In this document: positions 43,224 to 52,439 of the stretch, one piece after another
How the letters are laid out: each line of letters begins with the position of its first letter
Numbering within the stretch: position 1 is the stretch's first letter
Source: Paenibacillus woosongensis
GTDB taxonomy: Bacteria > Bacillota > Bacilli > Paenibacillales > Paenibacillaceae
Assembly (NCBI RefSeq): GCF_009725165.1
Contig: NZ_WNZW01000020.1
Location: forward strand, 1-58,970
Direction of reading: 5' to 3'
DNA length: 58,970 nt
Notes under the pieces: generated by a model
Databases searched by the model: none
The model's input: the letters and a program-made list of their open reading frames with translations, nothing else
What the model was told of the DNA's origin: nothing
Position numbers and translations under genes: made by a program

Positions 43224-44969
43224 ATGAACAAAGCATCATTGCGATTATTGGCGATTGCGCTGGCTCTAACGGTCATGATCACCGGCTGCTCCAGCGAAAA
43301 AGGCGCAGGCAACAGCACACCGGCCAAGTCTAATTCTTCTCCAGAGGCAGCAGCCTCCCAATCCAACAGCGAGCCTGGCTGGAAATCGAACACCTCGCCC
43401 GTGTCCCTGTCCTGGTACACCGGAGTGGCGGGATATTCCAAGAAGTGGGACGCCAAAAACAACTACGTGGATAAGCTCATCACCGAAGAAACCGGGGTCA
43501 GCGTGGAGTTCATTCATGCGGGCAACGATGTGAACGCGGAGTTCAACGTTATGATGGCGACCAGCAATTTGCCGGATATCATTACGCTCGACCGCTGGAA
43601 CAGCACTTCGCTCATCCAGACGTTGATGAATAGCGGAATGGTAGCTCCGCTGAATGAGTTAATGGAGAAATACGATCCTTACCTGTCTACAATTCTGCCG
43701 GAGACGATGGTTGATTGGTATACGCAGGCAGACGGGAATCTCTACGCGATTCCGAACTACTATGTGTCGCCGGAAATGCTGGAGCAATATCCTGACGTCA
43801 AGAAATTCTATAACGAACGCTCGAACGGCCAGATTATCGTCAGACAAGACATCATGGATCAATTAGGGATTACGGTAGAGGACCTGCAGCAGGAGGACTC
43901 CTTCATCGCAGCCCTGAAGAAAGTGAAAGAGGCGAATATTCAATACAATGGCATGACCGTACTGCCGCTGTATTTCGATGACAAGGACAAATATATCAAT
44001 GACTCCCTAGGCGTGCTGGCCGGCTCCTTTGGTGCGGTACCTGAAGCGGAGGACGGCTCTTACGTTGACTTCCGCAGAACGGAGGAATTCAAGCATGTGC
44101 TGGAGTTCGCCAATCGATTATATTCCGAAGGACTGCTGTCTCTGGAGAACTTCACCAGCGCACGTAATCAAATTGAAGAGAAAATGACGCAGGGCGCCGT
44201 CTTCATGAAGATCGGCAGCTACGCCGATTATACGACACCCGTCAGCCAGCTGTATCTCTCGGATCCAAATGCGAAATACATTACGATCGATGCGATCAAA
44301 TCCAACAAGGGTACACTGCCCCAGTATGGCAGATCTCTGAACAAAGGCTGGACGCTGACCTTCGTGAACAAGAAGTCCAAGCACGCAGACCGGGCAATTC
44401 AATTTTTGGAGTACCTGTACAGCGAGCAAGGCCATGCAGCCAGCTTCTTTGGCAAAGAAGGCGAGACATTTACGATCACCGCCGATGGCAAATATAAGCG
44501 CAATCCAGAGATCGATCAAGAGTTTAACGCGGATTGGAACGCCGCTACGAAGAAGTGGGGCTTCGAGTCAATCTGGTGGTTAACGAACGAGGTATGGCTT
44601 AAGCATGTTAGGGAAGCCGAAGAGACAGAGCAGACCCAATACATGGACGGCTTATTCTATGGATCGGCCAAATACATGTACAGCAACGACGTCCTTGATT
44701 CAGGCAACCTCTTCGACGCCTATGAGCCGGGCTCCAAAGAAGCGAACGCCGAAGCCAAGATTACCGTCTTCTGGGCGCAGATCGTTCCCAAGATGATTTT
44801 AGCCAAGAACGCCGCAGAATTCGAATCTCTTTACAACGAAGCTATGGCTACCTTGGATAAGCTGGGTCTGGGCAGCATTGAAGCTGCTAAGAATGCACGT
44901 GTCCAAGAGTTCAAGCAAGCAACGGGCGTCAATCTGGTATCTCCGAAATATACAGGCGAGTATAAATAG
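43224..44969 (+). CDS. Sugar-binding lipoprotein, LplA-like
   Basis: 581 residues. Lipoprotein signal KASLRLLAIALALTVM with lipobox ITGC, then a Ser/Asn/Ala linker and an extracellular solute-binding family 1 domain typical of the large (over 500 residue) Paenibacillus binding proteins. The ATG at 43224 has AGGGGG ahead; the longer open frame back to 43077 overlaps the permease and lacks a site. It captures an oligosaccharide for the two permeases. The nearby GH2 and GH3 enzymes may process the cargo. Confidence 0.9.
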   Translation: MNKASLRLLAIALALTVMITGCSSEKGAGNSTPAKSNSSPEAAASQSNSEPGWKSNTSPVSLSWYTGVAGYSKKWDAKNNYVDKLITEETGVSVEFIHAGNDVNAEFNVMMATSNLPDIITLDRWNSTSLIQTLMNSGMVAPLNELMEKYDPYLSTILPETMVDWYTQADGNLYAIPNYYVSPEMLEQYPDVKKFYNERSNGQIIVRQDIMDQLGITVEDLQQEDSFIAALKKVKEANIQYNGMTVLPLYFDDKDKYINDSLGVLAGSFGAVPEAEDGSYVDFRRTEEFKHVLEFANRLYSEGLLSLENFTSARNQIEEKMTQGAVFMKIGSYADYTTPVSQLYLSDPNAKYITIDAIKSNKGTLPQYGRSLNKGWTLTFVNKKSKHADRAIQFLEYLYSEQGHAASFFGKEGETFTITADGKYKRNPEIDQEFNADWNAATKKWGFESIWWLTNEVWLKHVREAEETEQTQYMDGLFYGSAKYMYSNDVLDSGNLFDAYEPGSKEANAEAKITVFWAQIVPKMILAKNAAEFESLYNEAMATLDKLGLGSIEAAKNARVQEFKQATGVNLVSPKYTGEYK

Positions 44970-44970
44970 A

Positions 44971-45012
44971 ACAAAACAGCTCCATACCTAAGCAGGTATG
45001 GGGCTGTTTTGT
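44971..45012 (+). terminator. Terminator after the importer operon
   Basis: A 19-bp stem with one wobble (ACAAAACAGCTCCATACCT and complement) around AAGC, ending in GTTTTGT, directly after the binding protein stop. The minus-strand gene at 45107 may use it too. Confidence 0.9.
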
Positions 45013-45106
45013 GGTGAGCTTACTTTGTACGACAAAGCTTGTATCCCCTCTACCGCCGGCTTACCGTCTTCTTATCCTGCGGATGCAGAGAACTTGCCTT
45101 GTATGA

Positions 45107-47563
45107 TCATAAATACCGGCCGGTATGCGAGCTTGCATGCTTCATGACCGCTTCCGGTGTCCCTTCTGCGATGATATGACCGCCCTGCCGTCCCCCTTCC
45201 GGACCTAGATCAATGATCCAGTCCGCAGTTCTGATCAGCTCGCTGTTATGCTCGACAATGATCACGGTATTGCCTGCATCCACGAGGCGATCCAGCAGCT
45301 TGGACAATTGCTTCACATCACTCGGATGCAGCCCGGTCGTCGGCTCGTCTAATAAGTAGAGGGTGCTGGTCTGCGATGTCCTCATCAGCTCCTTCGCCAG
45401 CTTCAACCGCTGCCCCTCCCCGCCGGAGAGCGTGGTCAGCGACTGCCCCAATTTTAAATAGCCCAAGCCAATCTCCACCAGCAATGCAAGGATTGAACGG
45501 ATTTTCCCTTCCTCCTTAAAAATATCCAAGCTATCCTGTACAGAGCTCTCCAGAATTTGATTGATGGAATACCCGTTATATTGAACGGCCAGTACCTCCT
45601 GCTTGAAGCGCTGTCCATGGCAGACCGGACATGTCACCTCCAATTCCGGGAAAAACAGCATGTTCATCGGGACATACCCGAGCCCCTGACAATTCTCGCA
45701 GCGTCCGCCCTCCGTATTGAAGGAGAAATGCTTGGCCGTCAGCTTCCGCTGCTTGGCTTCCTTCCGTTGTGCGAAGGCATTGCGGATTTCGGTGAATACC
45801 TCTGTATACGTTGCGACATTCGAACGCTTCATCCTGCTGAGAGGCGATTGTCCGACGATGACCATTTGGCCGAAGTGCTCCAAGCCGTCCACCCGCTCAA
45901 AGCCTTCATGGATTTTATCATTTCCCTTCGCCAGCACATCGAACACGAGCGTGGATTTTCCAGAGCCTGAGACCCCCGTCACCGCAATTAAACAGCCGAC
46001 CGGAAAGGACACCGTCACATCCTGCAAATTATGCAGGCTGGCCCGATGCACGACAATCGCTTGTCCCGTACCTTGGCGGACATTTCTTCTTGCTGTGTGT
46101 TCATAGCGCAAGTATTGGCCGGTAATGGATTGTTCCTGGTGAACGAGCTCGGACAGCGTTCCCTCGCCGATGACCATTCCGCCATAAGCTCCCGCTCCCG
46201 GCCCCATATCGATAATATAATCCGCCTCTCTCATCACATCGACATCATGCTCGATGACAAGGACGGTATTCCCCAGATCCCGTAAATCCTTCATGACGCT
46301 AACCAAGCCCAGGGTATCCCGCGGGTGAAGGCCCGCCGTAGGCTCATCCAGAATATACAGCACGCCGGTCAAGGCCGAATCCAGGATGGAGGCTAGCCGG
46401 ATACGCTGGGCTTCGCCGCCGGAGAGGCTGACCGTTTGACGGTCTAAAGTCAGATACCCCAGCCCGGTTCGGATCAATCGATTGAGCTTGGTGGCCATAT
46501 CCAGAGTGAACATCTCTACCTGCAGCAGGGAATTGTGATCCAGCGATGACTCGACCCGCTTCACCCAGTCCAGCATTTCCTCCAGGGAATGATGGACAAG
46601 CTGGGGGATTGTCGTATCCGCAACCGTAACGGTTCTGCTGATTTCATTTAACCGGCTGCCCTGACAGTCATGGCATTGCTGCGAATAGAAGTAAGCTTCT
46701 CCCTCCGCCGACGCGCCTGACTTCTCAGAGAAGCGCCGCCACATGCCCGTCAGCACGCCTTCAAACTTTCCGTCGCCTACCGCCTTCGGAGGGGCAATAT
46801 GAGGAAACCATTGCTTCACTTCCTGACTCTCCACGCCATGGTACAGAATCGCTCGTTGCGCCGGGCTGTAATCCTTTAGAGGAAGACCGTCCTCGATCGG
46901 TACACCATAGTGCTTCATAGCCGTCTTAACAATCGACACCTGATAATCCGCATACCGCCCCTTCCACAGGTCAACAGCGCCACCTTCGATCGGATTCTCC
47001 GGATGAAAGACGGATGCCTCATGAATTTGCACTACCTCGCCTAACCCCTTGCAGGTCGGACATGCGCCTTCTATCGTATTGTAGGAGAAATGGGTGCGCG
47101 TCAGCTTCTCCATGCGATGCTGGCAATGCGGGCACTTGATAAACTCCTTGAAGCTGCCCGCTTCTTTTTCGATGTCCTCCTGGTTCAGCGTTGGCAGAAT
47201 CTCCTGATGGCAATTCGGGCAAGGGCGTTTCCCCAGCTTCTCAAAGATCATGCGCAAGCTCGTGTACATATCGGTGACTGTGCCTACGGTGGAACGGGGA
47301 TTGCGGTTGGTCACATGCTGGCTGACGCTGATGGCCGGGGATAGGCCGACGATGGAGTCCATCTTGGGTTTATTGATCCCCTGCATGCCCATCGACTCCA
47401 GATACTGCCGTTGGCATTCCCGGAATAAAGTGTCGATCGCTAAGGTTGACTTGCCCGATCCAGATGGTCCTGTCAGTACAACCAGCTTGTTCTTAGGGAT
47501 GGACAGGGAAATATTGCGCAAATTATGCTCCCTCGCACCCTTAATAAATATCTCGTTATTCAA
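45107..47563 (-). CDS. Class II UvrA-like ATPase
   Basis: 818 residues, shorter than housekeeping UvrA (about 950) and lacking most of the UvrB-binding region. Two ABC modules are intact: Walker A GPSGSGKST and GVSGSGKST, signatures SLSGGEAQR and TLSGGEGQR, Walker B LYILDEPTAGLHP and LYLLDEPTTGLHP. Zinc-binding CPNC/CPHC, CPTC, CHDC, CENC and CPVC pairs remain. UvrA2 proteins of this type often protect against DNA-binding antibiotics. Start is TTG with GGAGGAG upstream. Its promoter region repeats a 40-bp block also found before the next gene, suggesting shared control by the MerR regulator at 48702. Confidence 0.88.
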   Translation of the reverse strand: MNNEIFIKGAREHNLRNISLSIPKNKLVVLTGPSGSGKSTLAIDTLFRECQRQYLESMGMQGINKPKMDSIVGLSPAISVSQHVTNRNPRSTVGTVTDMYTSLRMIFEKLGKRPCPNCHQEILPTLNQEDIEKEAGSFKEFIKCPHCQHRMEKLTRTHFSYNTIEGACPTCKGLGEVVQIHEASVFHPENPIEGGAVDLWKGRYADYQVSIVKTAMKHYGVPIEDGLPLKDYSPAQRAILYHGVESQEVKQWFPHIAPPKAVGDGKFEGVLTGMWRRFSEKSGASAEGEAYFYSQQCHDCQGSRLNEISRTVTVADTTIPQLVHHSLEEMLDWVKRVESSLDHNSLLQVEMFTLDMATKLNRLIRTGLGYLTLDRQTVSLSGGEAQRIRLASILDSALTGVLYILDEPTAGLHPRDTLGLVSVMKDLRDLGNTVLVIEHDVDVMREADYIIDMGPGAGAYGGMVIGEGTLSELVHQEQSITGQYLRYEHTARRNVRQGTGQAIVVHRASLHNLQDVTVSFPVGCLIAVTGVSGSGKSTLVFDVLAKGNDKIHEGFERVDGLEHFGQMVIVGQSPLSRMKRSNVATYTEVFTEIRNAFAQRKEAKQRKLTAKHFSFNTEGGRCENCQGLGYVPMNMLFFPELEVTCPVCHGQRFKQEVLAVQYNGYSINQILESSVQDSLDIFKEEGKIRSILALLVEIGLGYLKLGQSLTTLSGGEGQRLKLAKELMRTSQTSTLYLLDEPTTGLHPSDVKQLSKLLDRLVDAGNTVIIVEHNSELIRTADWIIDLGPEGGRQGGHIIAEGTPEAVMKHASSHTGRYL

Positions 47564-47592
47564 ACGATCTCCTCCTCGAAAAATTTCTCAGC

Positions 47593-47632
47593 CTACCCCG
47601 ATATTACAACATTCGTGCAAGTGTGAAGGTTT
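47593..47632 (-). promoter_or_regulatory. 40-bp promoter/operator block, copy upstream of the UvrA-like gene
   Basis: Differs by one base from 48548-48587. Read on the minus strand it contains ACACTTGCACGAATGT, an imperfect dyad, followed by GTTGTAATAT that can act as -10. It ends 30 bp before the UvrA-like start. Flanking sequence up to about 47706 is also weakly similar to 48672, so a whole promoter segment was duplicated. Confidence 0.75.
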
Positions 47633-47744
47633 AAGAAGCGGCTGCTGTATGCAGCGGTGTAATCAGGAACAAAAGCCGTCCACGCTACTTTAAGGTTTTA
47701 AATGAAGCTAGGCTTTCCCCAGATGGGGATGGATGGCGCTGAAG

Positions 47745-48515
47745 CTATTCCGGCCGCTGCAGCCTTTGATCTGCTGGCAGTGCTGACTTCAGCTCCTCCA
47801 GGCGCTTGGCCGCCTCCTGCACTAAAAGGTGTTCCTCCGCAGACAGGCTCATATGGGACAGGCTGATTTGGCTGACTTCATCCATGAATGACAGCGCGGC
47901 TTCATTCTCATCCAGTAAATGCGCAATATCCGCCCGCAATATTACGGCTCTGTACCTAAGAGGAAGCGGCGCCTCTTCCATTCCTGGCAGCACCGAATCC
48001 AGAACCTTGGCAGCATGCGCAGGATCATCCTTGGCATAGGCCAATTTGTACGCCGTTTCAAATGCATTTCTAAATTTTGAAGCATGCACGGTGACATCAG
48101 CCTCAGCCTTGGATTGGGGCGCAGCACGCTTTGTGCCAATGAGCAAGCGATTTCCCGATGGATCGACGAGATTAAACCTGCGGTCCTCCGCAAGGCTATT
48201 CGGCTTCGTTATTTTCGGATAACCTCTAACGGGAATGCGGTTCGTCTTTCTTTTTAACGATTCGCAGAAAGTCTCGTACACGGCATCCACATCAGCTACG
48301 TGTATATAACACATGCTGTAATTCTTCGCAGGATCCAATTGTTTAAGCACAAAGAAATGCAATTCTGCTATAGGATGACGCATGCAAGCATAATGGTTCG
48401 GCCTTGCCTGCTTATACGTCATTTTAAAACCTAACGATTGGTAGAACTCAAGCTGTTCATTCACAGACCTGCAGGGCAGGATCGGGATGATCTTTCCAGA
48501 CATTTGCTCCGTCAT
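47745..48515 (-). CDS. VOC-family (bleomycin-resistance-like) protein with helical C-terminal domain
   Basis: 256 residues. Residues 8-130 form a VOC/glyoxalase fold (IIPILPCRSVNEQLEFYQSL; FNLVDPSGNRLLIG at the end). The remaining 125 residues are helical and TPR-like (YKLAYAKDDPAHAAKVLDSV). VOC proteins of this sort bind and sequester antibiotics or act as isomerases and dioxygenases; the usual metal ligands are only partly evident. ATG start with AGGAGGT upstream. It shares its promoter block with the UvrA-like gene. Confidence 0.8.
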   Translation of the reverse strand: MTEQMSGKIIPILPCRSVNEQLEFYQSLGFKMTYKQARPNHYACMRHPIAELHFFVLKQLDPAKNYSMCYIHVADVDAVYETFCESLKRKTNRIPVRGYPKITKPNSLAEDRRFNLVDPSGNRLLIGTKRAAPQSKAEADVTVHASKFRNAFETAYKLAYAKDDPAHAAKVLDSVLPGMEEAPLPLRYRAVILRADIAHLLDENEAALSFMDEVSQISLSHMSLSAEEHLLVQEAAKRLEELKSALPADQRLQRPE

Positions 48516-48547
48516 TTCAATAACCTCCTATCGTGAAATCGCTAAAT

Positions 48548-48587
48548 CTACCTCGATATTACAACATTCGTGCAAGTGTGAAGGTTT
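48548..48587 (-). promoter_or_regulatory. 40-bp promoter/operator block, copy upstream of the VOC gene
   Basis: Identical to 47593-47632 except one base. It lies 33 bp before the VOC gene start and 115 bp before the divergent MerR gene, so one regulator could bind here and also at the other copy. Confidence 0.75.
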
Positions 48588-48701
48588 TGGTTTATGATGC
48601 TTTGTAGAATAACCAATCAAGGTCGTAAATAAGACCATAGGCCGTCACATTACTCTAATGTTTTAATTTAAACTACTTTCGCTGTATGGGGAGGTGACTG
48701 T

Positions 48702-49409
48702 ATGAAACTTAAACCCATTGAAATTGCGAGGAAATTAGATGTCGGTACGAGTGCATTGCGGCATTATGAAGATTGGGGGATTGTTCCAACTCCTCAGCGG
48801 GGTACCAATGGCTATCGCATTTATACGGAAGAACATGAGGCTTATTTTAAGTGTATCCGGGCGATGTATCCGGGCTTCGGCATGGCCTTGGTTCGGAAGG
48901 TGATGCCGATGCTTCAGCAGAAGAAATATACGGATGCGTTGTGGGAGATCAACCGGGTACAAGCCGAGCTATATCAGAAGAAACAGCAAGCCCTGCAGGC
49001 ATTGGAGATTCTGAAGCCGGATCAAATGGAAAGCTTCCTTGCCAGCCGGAAGAAGCAGTGGTATACCATCGGGGAAGTCGCGAAGGAAATAGATGTGCCT
49101 GCTACCACATTACGGCACTGGGAGAAGGAAGGCTTGATTGCTCCTGACCGCGATCCCGGGAGCGGTTATCGGCGATATCATCGCGACGATATCCGCCGGT
49201 TATTAATTATTAGAACCGTACAGTCCTCTGTTTATTTGCTGGAGACGGTCCGCGGGATCATGGAGAAAATCAATCAGCAAAGCCTGTCCGAGGTTCGAAG
49301 AATTACCATGGATTCATTGGCTTATATGGATGTGCAAATCGAACAACAGCTTCGCGGCGCGCATTATCTCTATAAGCTCATTGAGCTGCTCAAACAAAAC
49401 AGCGGATAG
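48702..49409 (+). CDS. MerR-type regulator with two DNA-binding domains
   Basis: 235 residues. Two MerR helix-turn-helix units are joined by a helical linker: residues 4-70 (PIEIARKLDVGTSALRHYED; GTNGYRIYTEEHEAYF) and 119-190 (YTIGEVAKEIDVPATTLRHW; GSGYRRYHRDDIRRLL). A short C-terminal helix remains where the usual effector domain would be. Divergent from the VOC gene. The tandem design is uncommon. It probably controls the two genes that carry the 40-bp block. Confidence 0.85.
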   Translation: MKLKPIEIARKLDVGTSALRHYEDWGIVPTPQRGTNGYRIYTEEHEAYFKCIRAMYPGFGMALVRKVMPMLQQKKYTDALWEINRVQAELYQKKQQALQALEILKPDQMESFLASRKKQWYTIGEVAKEIDVPATTLRHWEKEGLIAPDRDPGSGYRRYHRDDIRRLLIIRTVQSSVYLLETVRGIMEKINQQSLSEVRRITMDSLAYMDVQIEQQLRGAHYLYKLIELLKQNSG

Positions 49410-49446
49410 CAGCTTCCCGGCTCTATCATATCGGTTTGTAAAAAGA

Positions 49447-49480
49447 CTCGAAGCCCCGGTCCTAAGACTGGGGCTTCGAG
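49447..49480. terminator. Terminator between MerR and EmrB-type genes
   Basis: A 15-bp stem with one wobble (CTCGAAGCCCCGGTC and complement) around CTAA, between two convergent genes. Confidence 0.88.
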
Positions 49481-49511
49481 CTTGTTATTGGATAAACCCT
49501 TGTTATTTCAA

Positions 49512-51011
49512 TTACTTCGCCGCGCTAGGCTCAGGCTCGCTCTCCAGCTTGGCTAGAGCCGCCTTGCTGACGTCTACGCGCTTGACGAACAGCGTAAGCA
49601 CTAGTGCAACCACGGTCGTCGCAGCCGCAATCAGGAAGGAGTATTGAATCCCTTCAAGCAGGGCCGTTTGGCCGATTTGGGCCTTTACTTGATCCGTAAT
49701 TGTAGTTGGATCCATGGCAGCAATTTGGCTGGCCGCGCTCGATTTCGTTTTCGAGTTCATGATCGATACGAAAATCGCGGTGCCAATCGCCCCGGCAACT
49801 TGCTGAATCGTATTGTTCGCCGCCGTACCGTGCGGATTCAGGCGCGTAGGCAGCTGATTCAAGCCGTTGGTCATAATCGGCATCATAACCATGGAGATCC
49901 CGAACATACGCAGGGAATACAGCATGATGATGTGGCTATATGTCGTTTCCAAATCGAATTTGGACATCATAAACGTAGCAATAGCGGTAATGGTCAAGCC
50001 GACAAAGCCAAGCACACGCGGTCCGAACTTATCGAAGAGCTTACCCGTGATCGGGGACATGATCCCCATGACGATAGCGCCGGGAAGCATCATCAGACCG
50101 GAATCCAGCGGCGTAATGCCGCGCACATTTTGCACGTAGGCTGGCGTCAGGATCATCCCCGAGAACAACGCCGCCGCATTGACGGCCGAAATGATGGCAG
50201 CCATCGAATACATCGGATATTTATAAATGCCCAGGTTCAACAGCGGAATTTCAAGGCGCAGCTGGCGAATGACGAACAGCGCAACTCCGATAACACCGGC
50301 AACGATGCAGGTTACGACGACAGGGTCGCCCCAGCCGGCGCTGCTTGCGTCACTGAAGCCGTACAGCAATCCGCCAAAACCGATTGTGCTAAGCACCACG
50401 GACAGGTAGTCCAGCTTGGTCTCCTTCGTTGGCATCACACTGCGGAACTTCCAGATGGCCAGCAGCAGCGCGATAACCGCAAACGGAAGAATCATCTCGA
50501 ACAGCAGGCGCCAATCGTGATATTCCACGATATAACCGGAAAGTGTCGGTCCGATGGCTGGAGCCACGATCATAACCAGACCGAATACCCCCATAGCTGC
50601 GCCGCGCTTCTCGCGCGGGAAGCTGATGAGCATGATGTTCATCAACAATGGCGACATGACTGAGGATCCAGCAGCCTGGATCATCCGTCCAGCGATCAGC
50701 CAGCCGAAGTTCGGCGAATAGGCGGCGATCAAGGTTCCTAATGTAAAGATGGATAATGCCGTAATAAACAAACTGCGGTTCGTGAATTTCGTCAGCAAAA
50801 AGGCGGATACGGGAATCAAAATCCCGCTGACCAGCATATATCCGGTGGAAAGCCACTGAACGGCAGAATAATCAATGCTGAAATCATGCATAATCGTCGG
50901 CAAAGCGACATTAAGCAATGAGTTATTAAGAAAAGCAACGAAGGTTGCAAAAAATAACAAGCCTATCATTAAATAGGGCGGTTTTTCCAACTGTTTCACA
51001 GTATCGCTCAT
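49512..51011 (-). CDS. DHA2-family multidrug exporter, EmrB/QacA type
   Basis: 499 residues with about fourteen membrane helices. The TM1 region NNSLLNVALPTIMHDF and the TM4-5 antiporter motif GRMIQAAGSSVMSPLLMNI are typical of proton-driven 14-TM pumps. Start ATG with AGGAG ten bases ahead. It diverges from the TetR gene at 51173, whose operator palindrome lies in the gap. Confidence 0.9.
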   Translation of the reverse strand: MSDTVKQLEKPPYLMIGLLFFATFVAFLNNSLLNVALPTIMHDFSIDYSAVQWLSTGYMLVSGILIPVSAFLLTKFTNRSLFITALSIFTLGTLIAAYSPNFGWLIAGRMIQAAGSSVMSPLLMNIMLISFPREKRGAAMGVFGLVMIVAPAIGPTLSGYIVEYHDWRLLFEMILPFAVIALLLAIWKFRSVMPTKETKLDYLSVVLSTIGFGGLLYGFSDASSAGWGDPVVVTCIVAGVIGVALFVIRQLRLEIPLLNLGIYKYPMYSMAAIISAVNAAALFSGMILTPAYVQNVRGITPLDSGLMMLPGAIVMGIMSPITGKLFDKFGPRVLGFVGLTITAIATFMMSKFDLETTYSHIIMLYSLRMFGISMVMMPIMTNGLNQLPTRLNPHGTAANNTIQQVAGAIGTAIFVSIMNSKTKSSAASQIAAMDPTTITDQVKAQIGQTALLEGIQYSFLIAAATTVVALVLTLFVKRVDVSKAALAKLESEPEPSAAK

Positions 51012-51091
51012 CCTGAAGTTTCTCCTATTCTCTATTTAAAATTTAAAGTTACTTGATGATTTTATATCATCGGTACAATAAAATCAAGTTT

Positions 51092-51108
51092 TTATACCCA
51101 GGGTATAA
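51092..51108. promoter_or_regulatory. Palindromic operator between pump and TetR genes
   Basis: TTATACCC-A-GGGTATAA, perfect 8-bp arms. TATAAT (51104-51109) overlaps it, consistent with repression of the plus-strand promoter. The site is centred between the two divergent start codons. Confidence 0.75.
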
Positions 51109-51172
51109 TTCACATTGTATTTTTGAAGCATCGTGGATATACTTGTTGGTATCAAGTTGTACGGAGGAACTC

Positions 51173-52045
51173 ATGAATCGACGTAAAATGCAAGTGGTTG
51201 ACCATGCTTTTGCCCTGTTTATTGAAAAGGGAATCATGCAAACCTCTATTCAAGATATTATTGAACGCGCAGGCATTTCCAAAGGGACATTCTACAACTA
51301 CTTCTCCTCGAAAAATGATTGCGTCAGCGCCGTATTAGAGAAGCTGCGTTACGAAGCGCGCATGAAAAGAAGCGAGCTGCAGATCGGCAAAGACCCCAGC
51401 GATATCCATATCTTAATCGAGCAAATCGCGATGATCTCGCAAACGAGCCAAAAATACGGGTTGTCCGCTTTGTTCGAGGAAATTCTGCATTCTCACGATA
51501 AAGAAATGAAGCAATATGTCATGTACCACCGGATCATTGAAATCGGTTGGCTCGCCGATCGCCTAGTTGAAGTATATGGCGAGAAATTGCGCCGTTCTGC
51601 CTTTGAGGCAGCCGTGATTTTCATGGGGATTCAGCAGCACCTGCTGTTTACGGCCAAAAATATCAATCAAATTCTCGATCCAAAGGATGTCGCCAGTACA
51701 ATATTGCTGCACTATATGAGCCATATTATCGAATGCCTGGTCGAGAAGAACACCTCCGTCATTGATGACGAGAAGCTGCATGTGATGAAAGGCCAGCTGA
51801 TGCAGGAAGAGGTCAAGCAGGAGGATATTTTGCAGGCACTGGACGATTTCGCATGCCAGCTTAGATTCACGAAGTCGCAGGCCGAACTGTCGGCAGCGCT
51901 GCGCTATGAAATCGATCAACAGCCTTTGCGCGAATCCGTCGTCAACGCACTCCTGAAGCCCTATGTCGAAGCCTTCAGGGGCTCTGACGGCTATGACCAA
52001 TCTAAGGATATTATGACCATGATCTGGAGATATATGAGGCAGTAG
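51173..52045 (+). CDS. TetR-family repressor of the EmrB-type pump
   Basis: 290 residues, long for the family. Helix-turn-helix at the start: AFALFIEKGIMQTSIQDIIE, RAGISKGTFYNYFSSKNDC. The ATG at 51173 has ACGGAGGA ahead; the frame is open back to 51053 but without a site. The C-terminal 200 residues are helical and bind an unknown ligand. Divergent position and the shared palindrome indicate it represses the pump and itself. Confidence 0.88.
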   Translation: MNRRKMQVVDHAFALFIEKGIMQTSIQDIIERAGISKGTFYNYFSSKNDCVSAVLEKLRYEARMKRSELQIGKDPSDIHILIEQIAMISQTSQKYGLSALFEEILHSHDKEMKQYVMYHRIIEIGWLADRLVEVYGEKLRRSAFEAAVIFMGIQQHLLFTAKNINQILDPKDVASTILLHYMSHIIECLVEKNTSVIDDEKLHVMKGQLMQEEVKQEDILQALDDFACQLRFTKSQAELSAALRYEIDQQPLRESVVNALLKPYVEAFRGSDGYDQSKDIMTMIWRYMRQ

Positions 52046-52085
52046 ATGATGAGTTGGTGAAAACAAGATACGTTATTTTGGATAG

Positions 52086-52122
52086 ACCCCAATTGGATTA
52101 ATCCTTTTGGGGCTTTCTTTTT
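52086..52122 (+). terminator. Terminator after the TetR gene
   Basis: CCCCAA/TTGGGG outer stem with inner GGATTAATCC palindrome, followed by CTTTCTTTTT. Confidence 0.8.
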
Positions 52123-52169
52123 CCTATCGTTTATAATATTGGTAAATAAGGTATTTATGAGGTGATTAC

Positions 52170-52424
52170 TTGAACAAAAAACCTTTTCAATTGTTAAGGT
52201 ATTTTTTTACGGTATTAATATTTGTCTTTTTTATATGTATCGTGTTCAGTACTCGAAAATCATTATATTTAGGATATTTAACCCTCACATCCGGCATCGC
52301 TATGTTTATGTACATCATTGAAGTGAAGAGAGGAGAAAGTCAGGATCGTCGCCTGATTTTATCAATAATTTCATGTATTCTATTTTTTGTCGTATCACTC
52401 TATATTTTCAGTGTGAATTCCTAA
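52170..52424 (+). CDS. Small membrane protein of unknown function
   Basis: 84 residues with three hydrophobic segments (FFTVLIFVFFICIVF; YLTLTSGIAMFMYII; LILSIISCILFFVVSLYIF) and a short charged loop KRGESQDRR. TTG start with GAGGTGAT upstream. A/T-rich compared with the genes on its left. No family recognised. Confidence 0.6.
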   Translation: MNKKPFQLLRYFFTVLIFVFFICIVFSTRKSLYLGYLTLTSGIAMFMYIIEVKRGESQDRRLILSIISCILFFVVSLYIFSVNS

Positions 52425-52439
52425 CCCCCTCCACAATTC

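Noticed and set aside
45107..47563. Housekeeping uvrA
   Set aside because: At 818 residues it lacks most of the UvrB-binding region, and no uvrB is adjacent; class II UvrA fits better.
49644..50663. Plus-strand open frame of 339 codons opposite the EmrB-type pump
   Set aside because: Composition is rich in His/Arg/Gln as expected for an antisense shadow, and the minus strand encodes a clear 14-TM pump.
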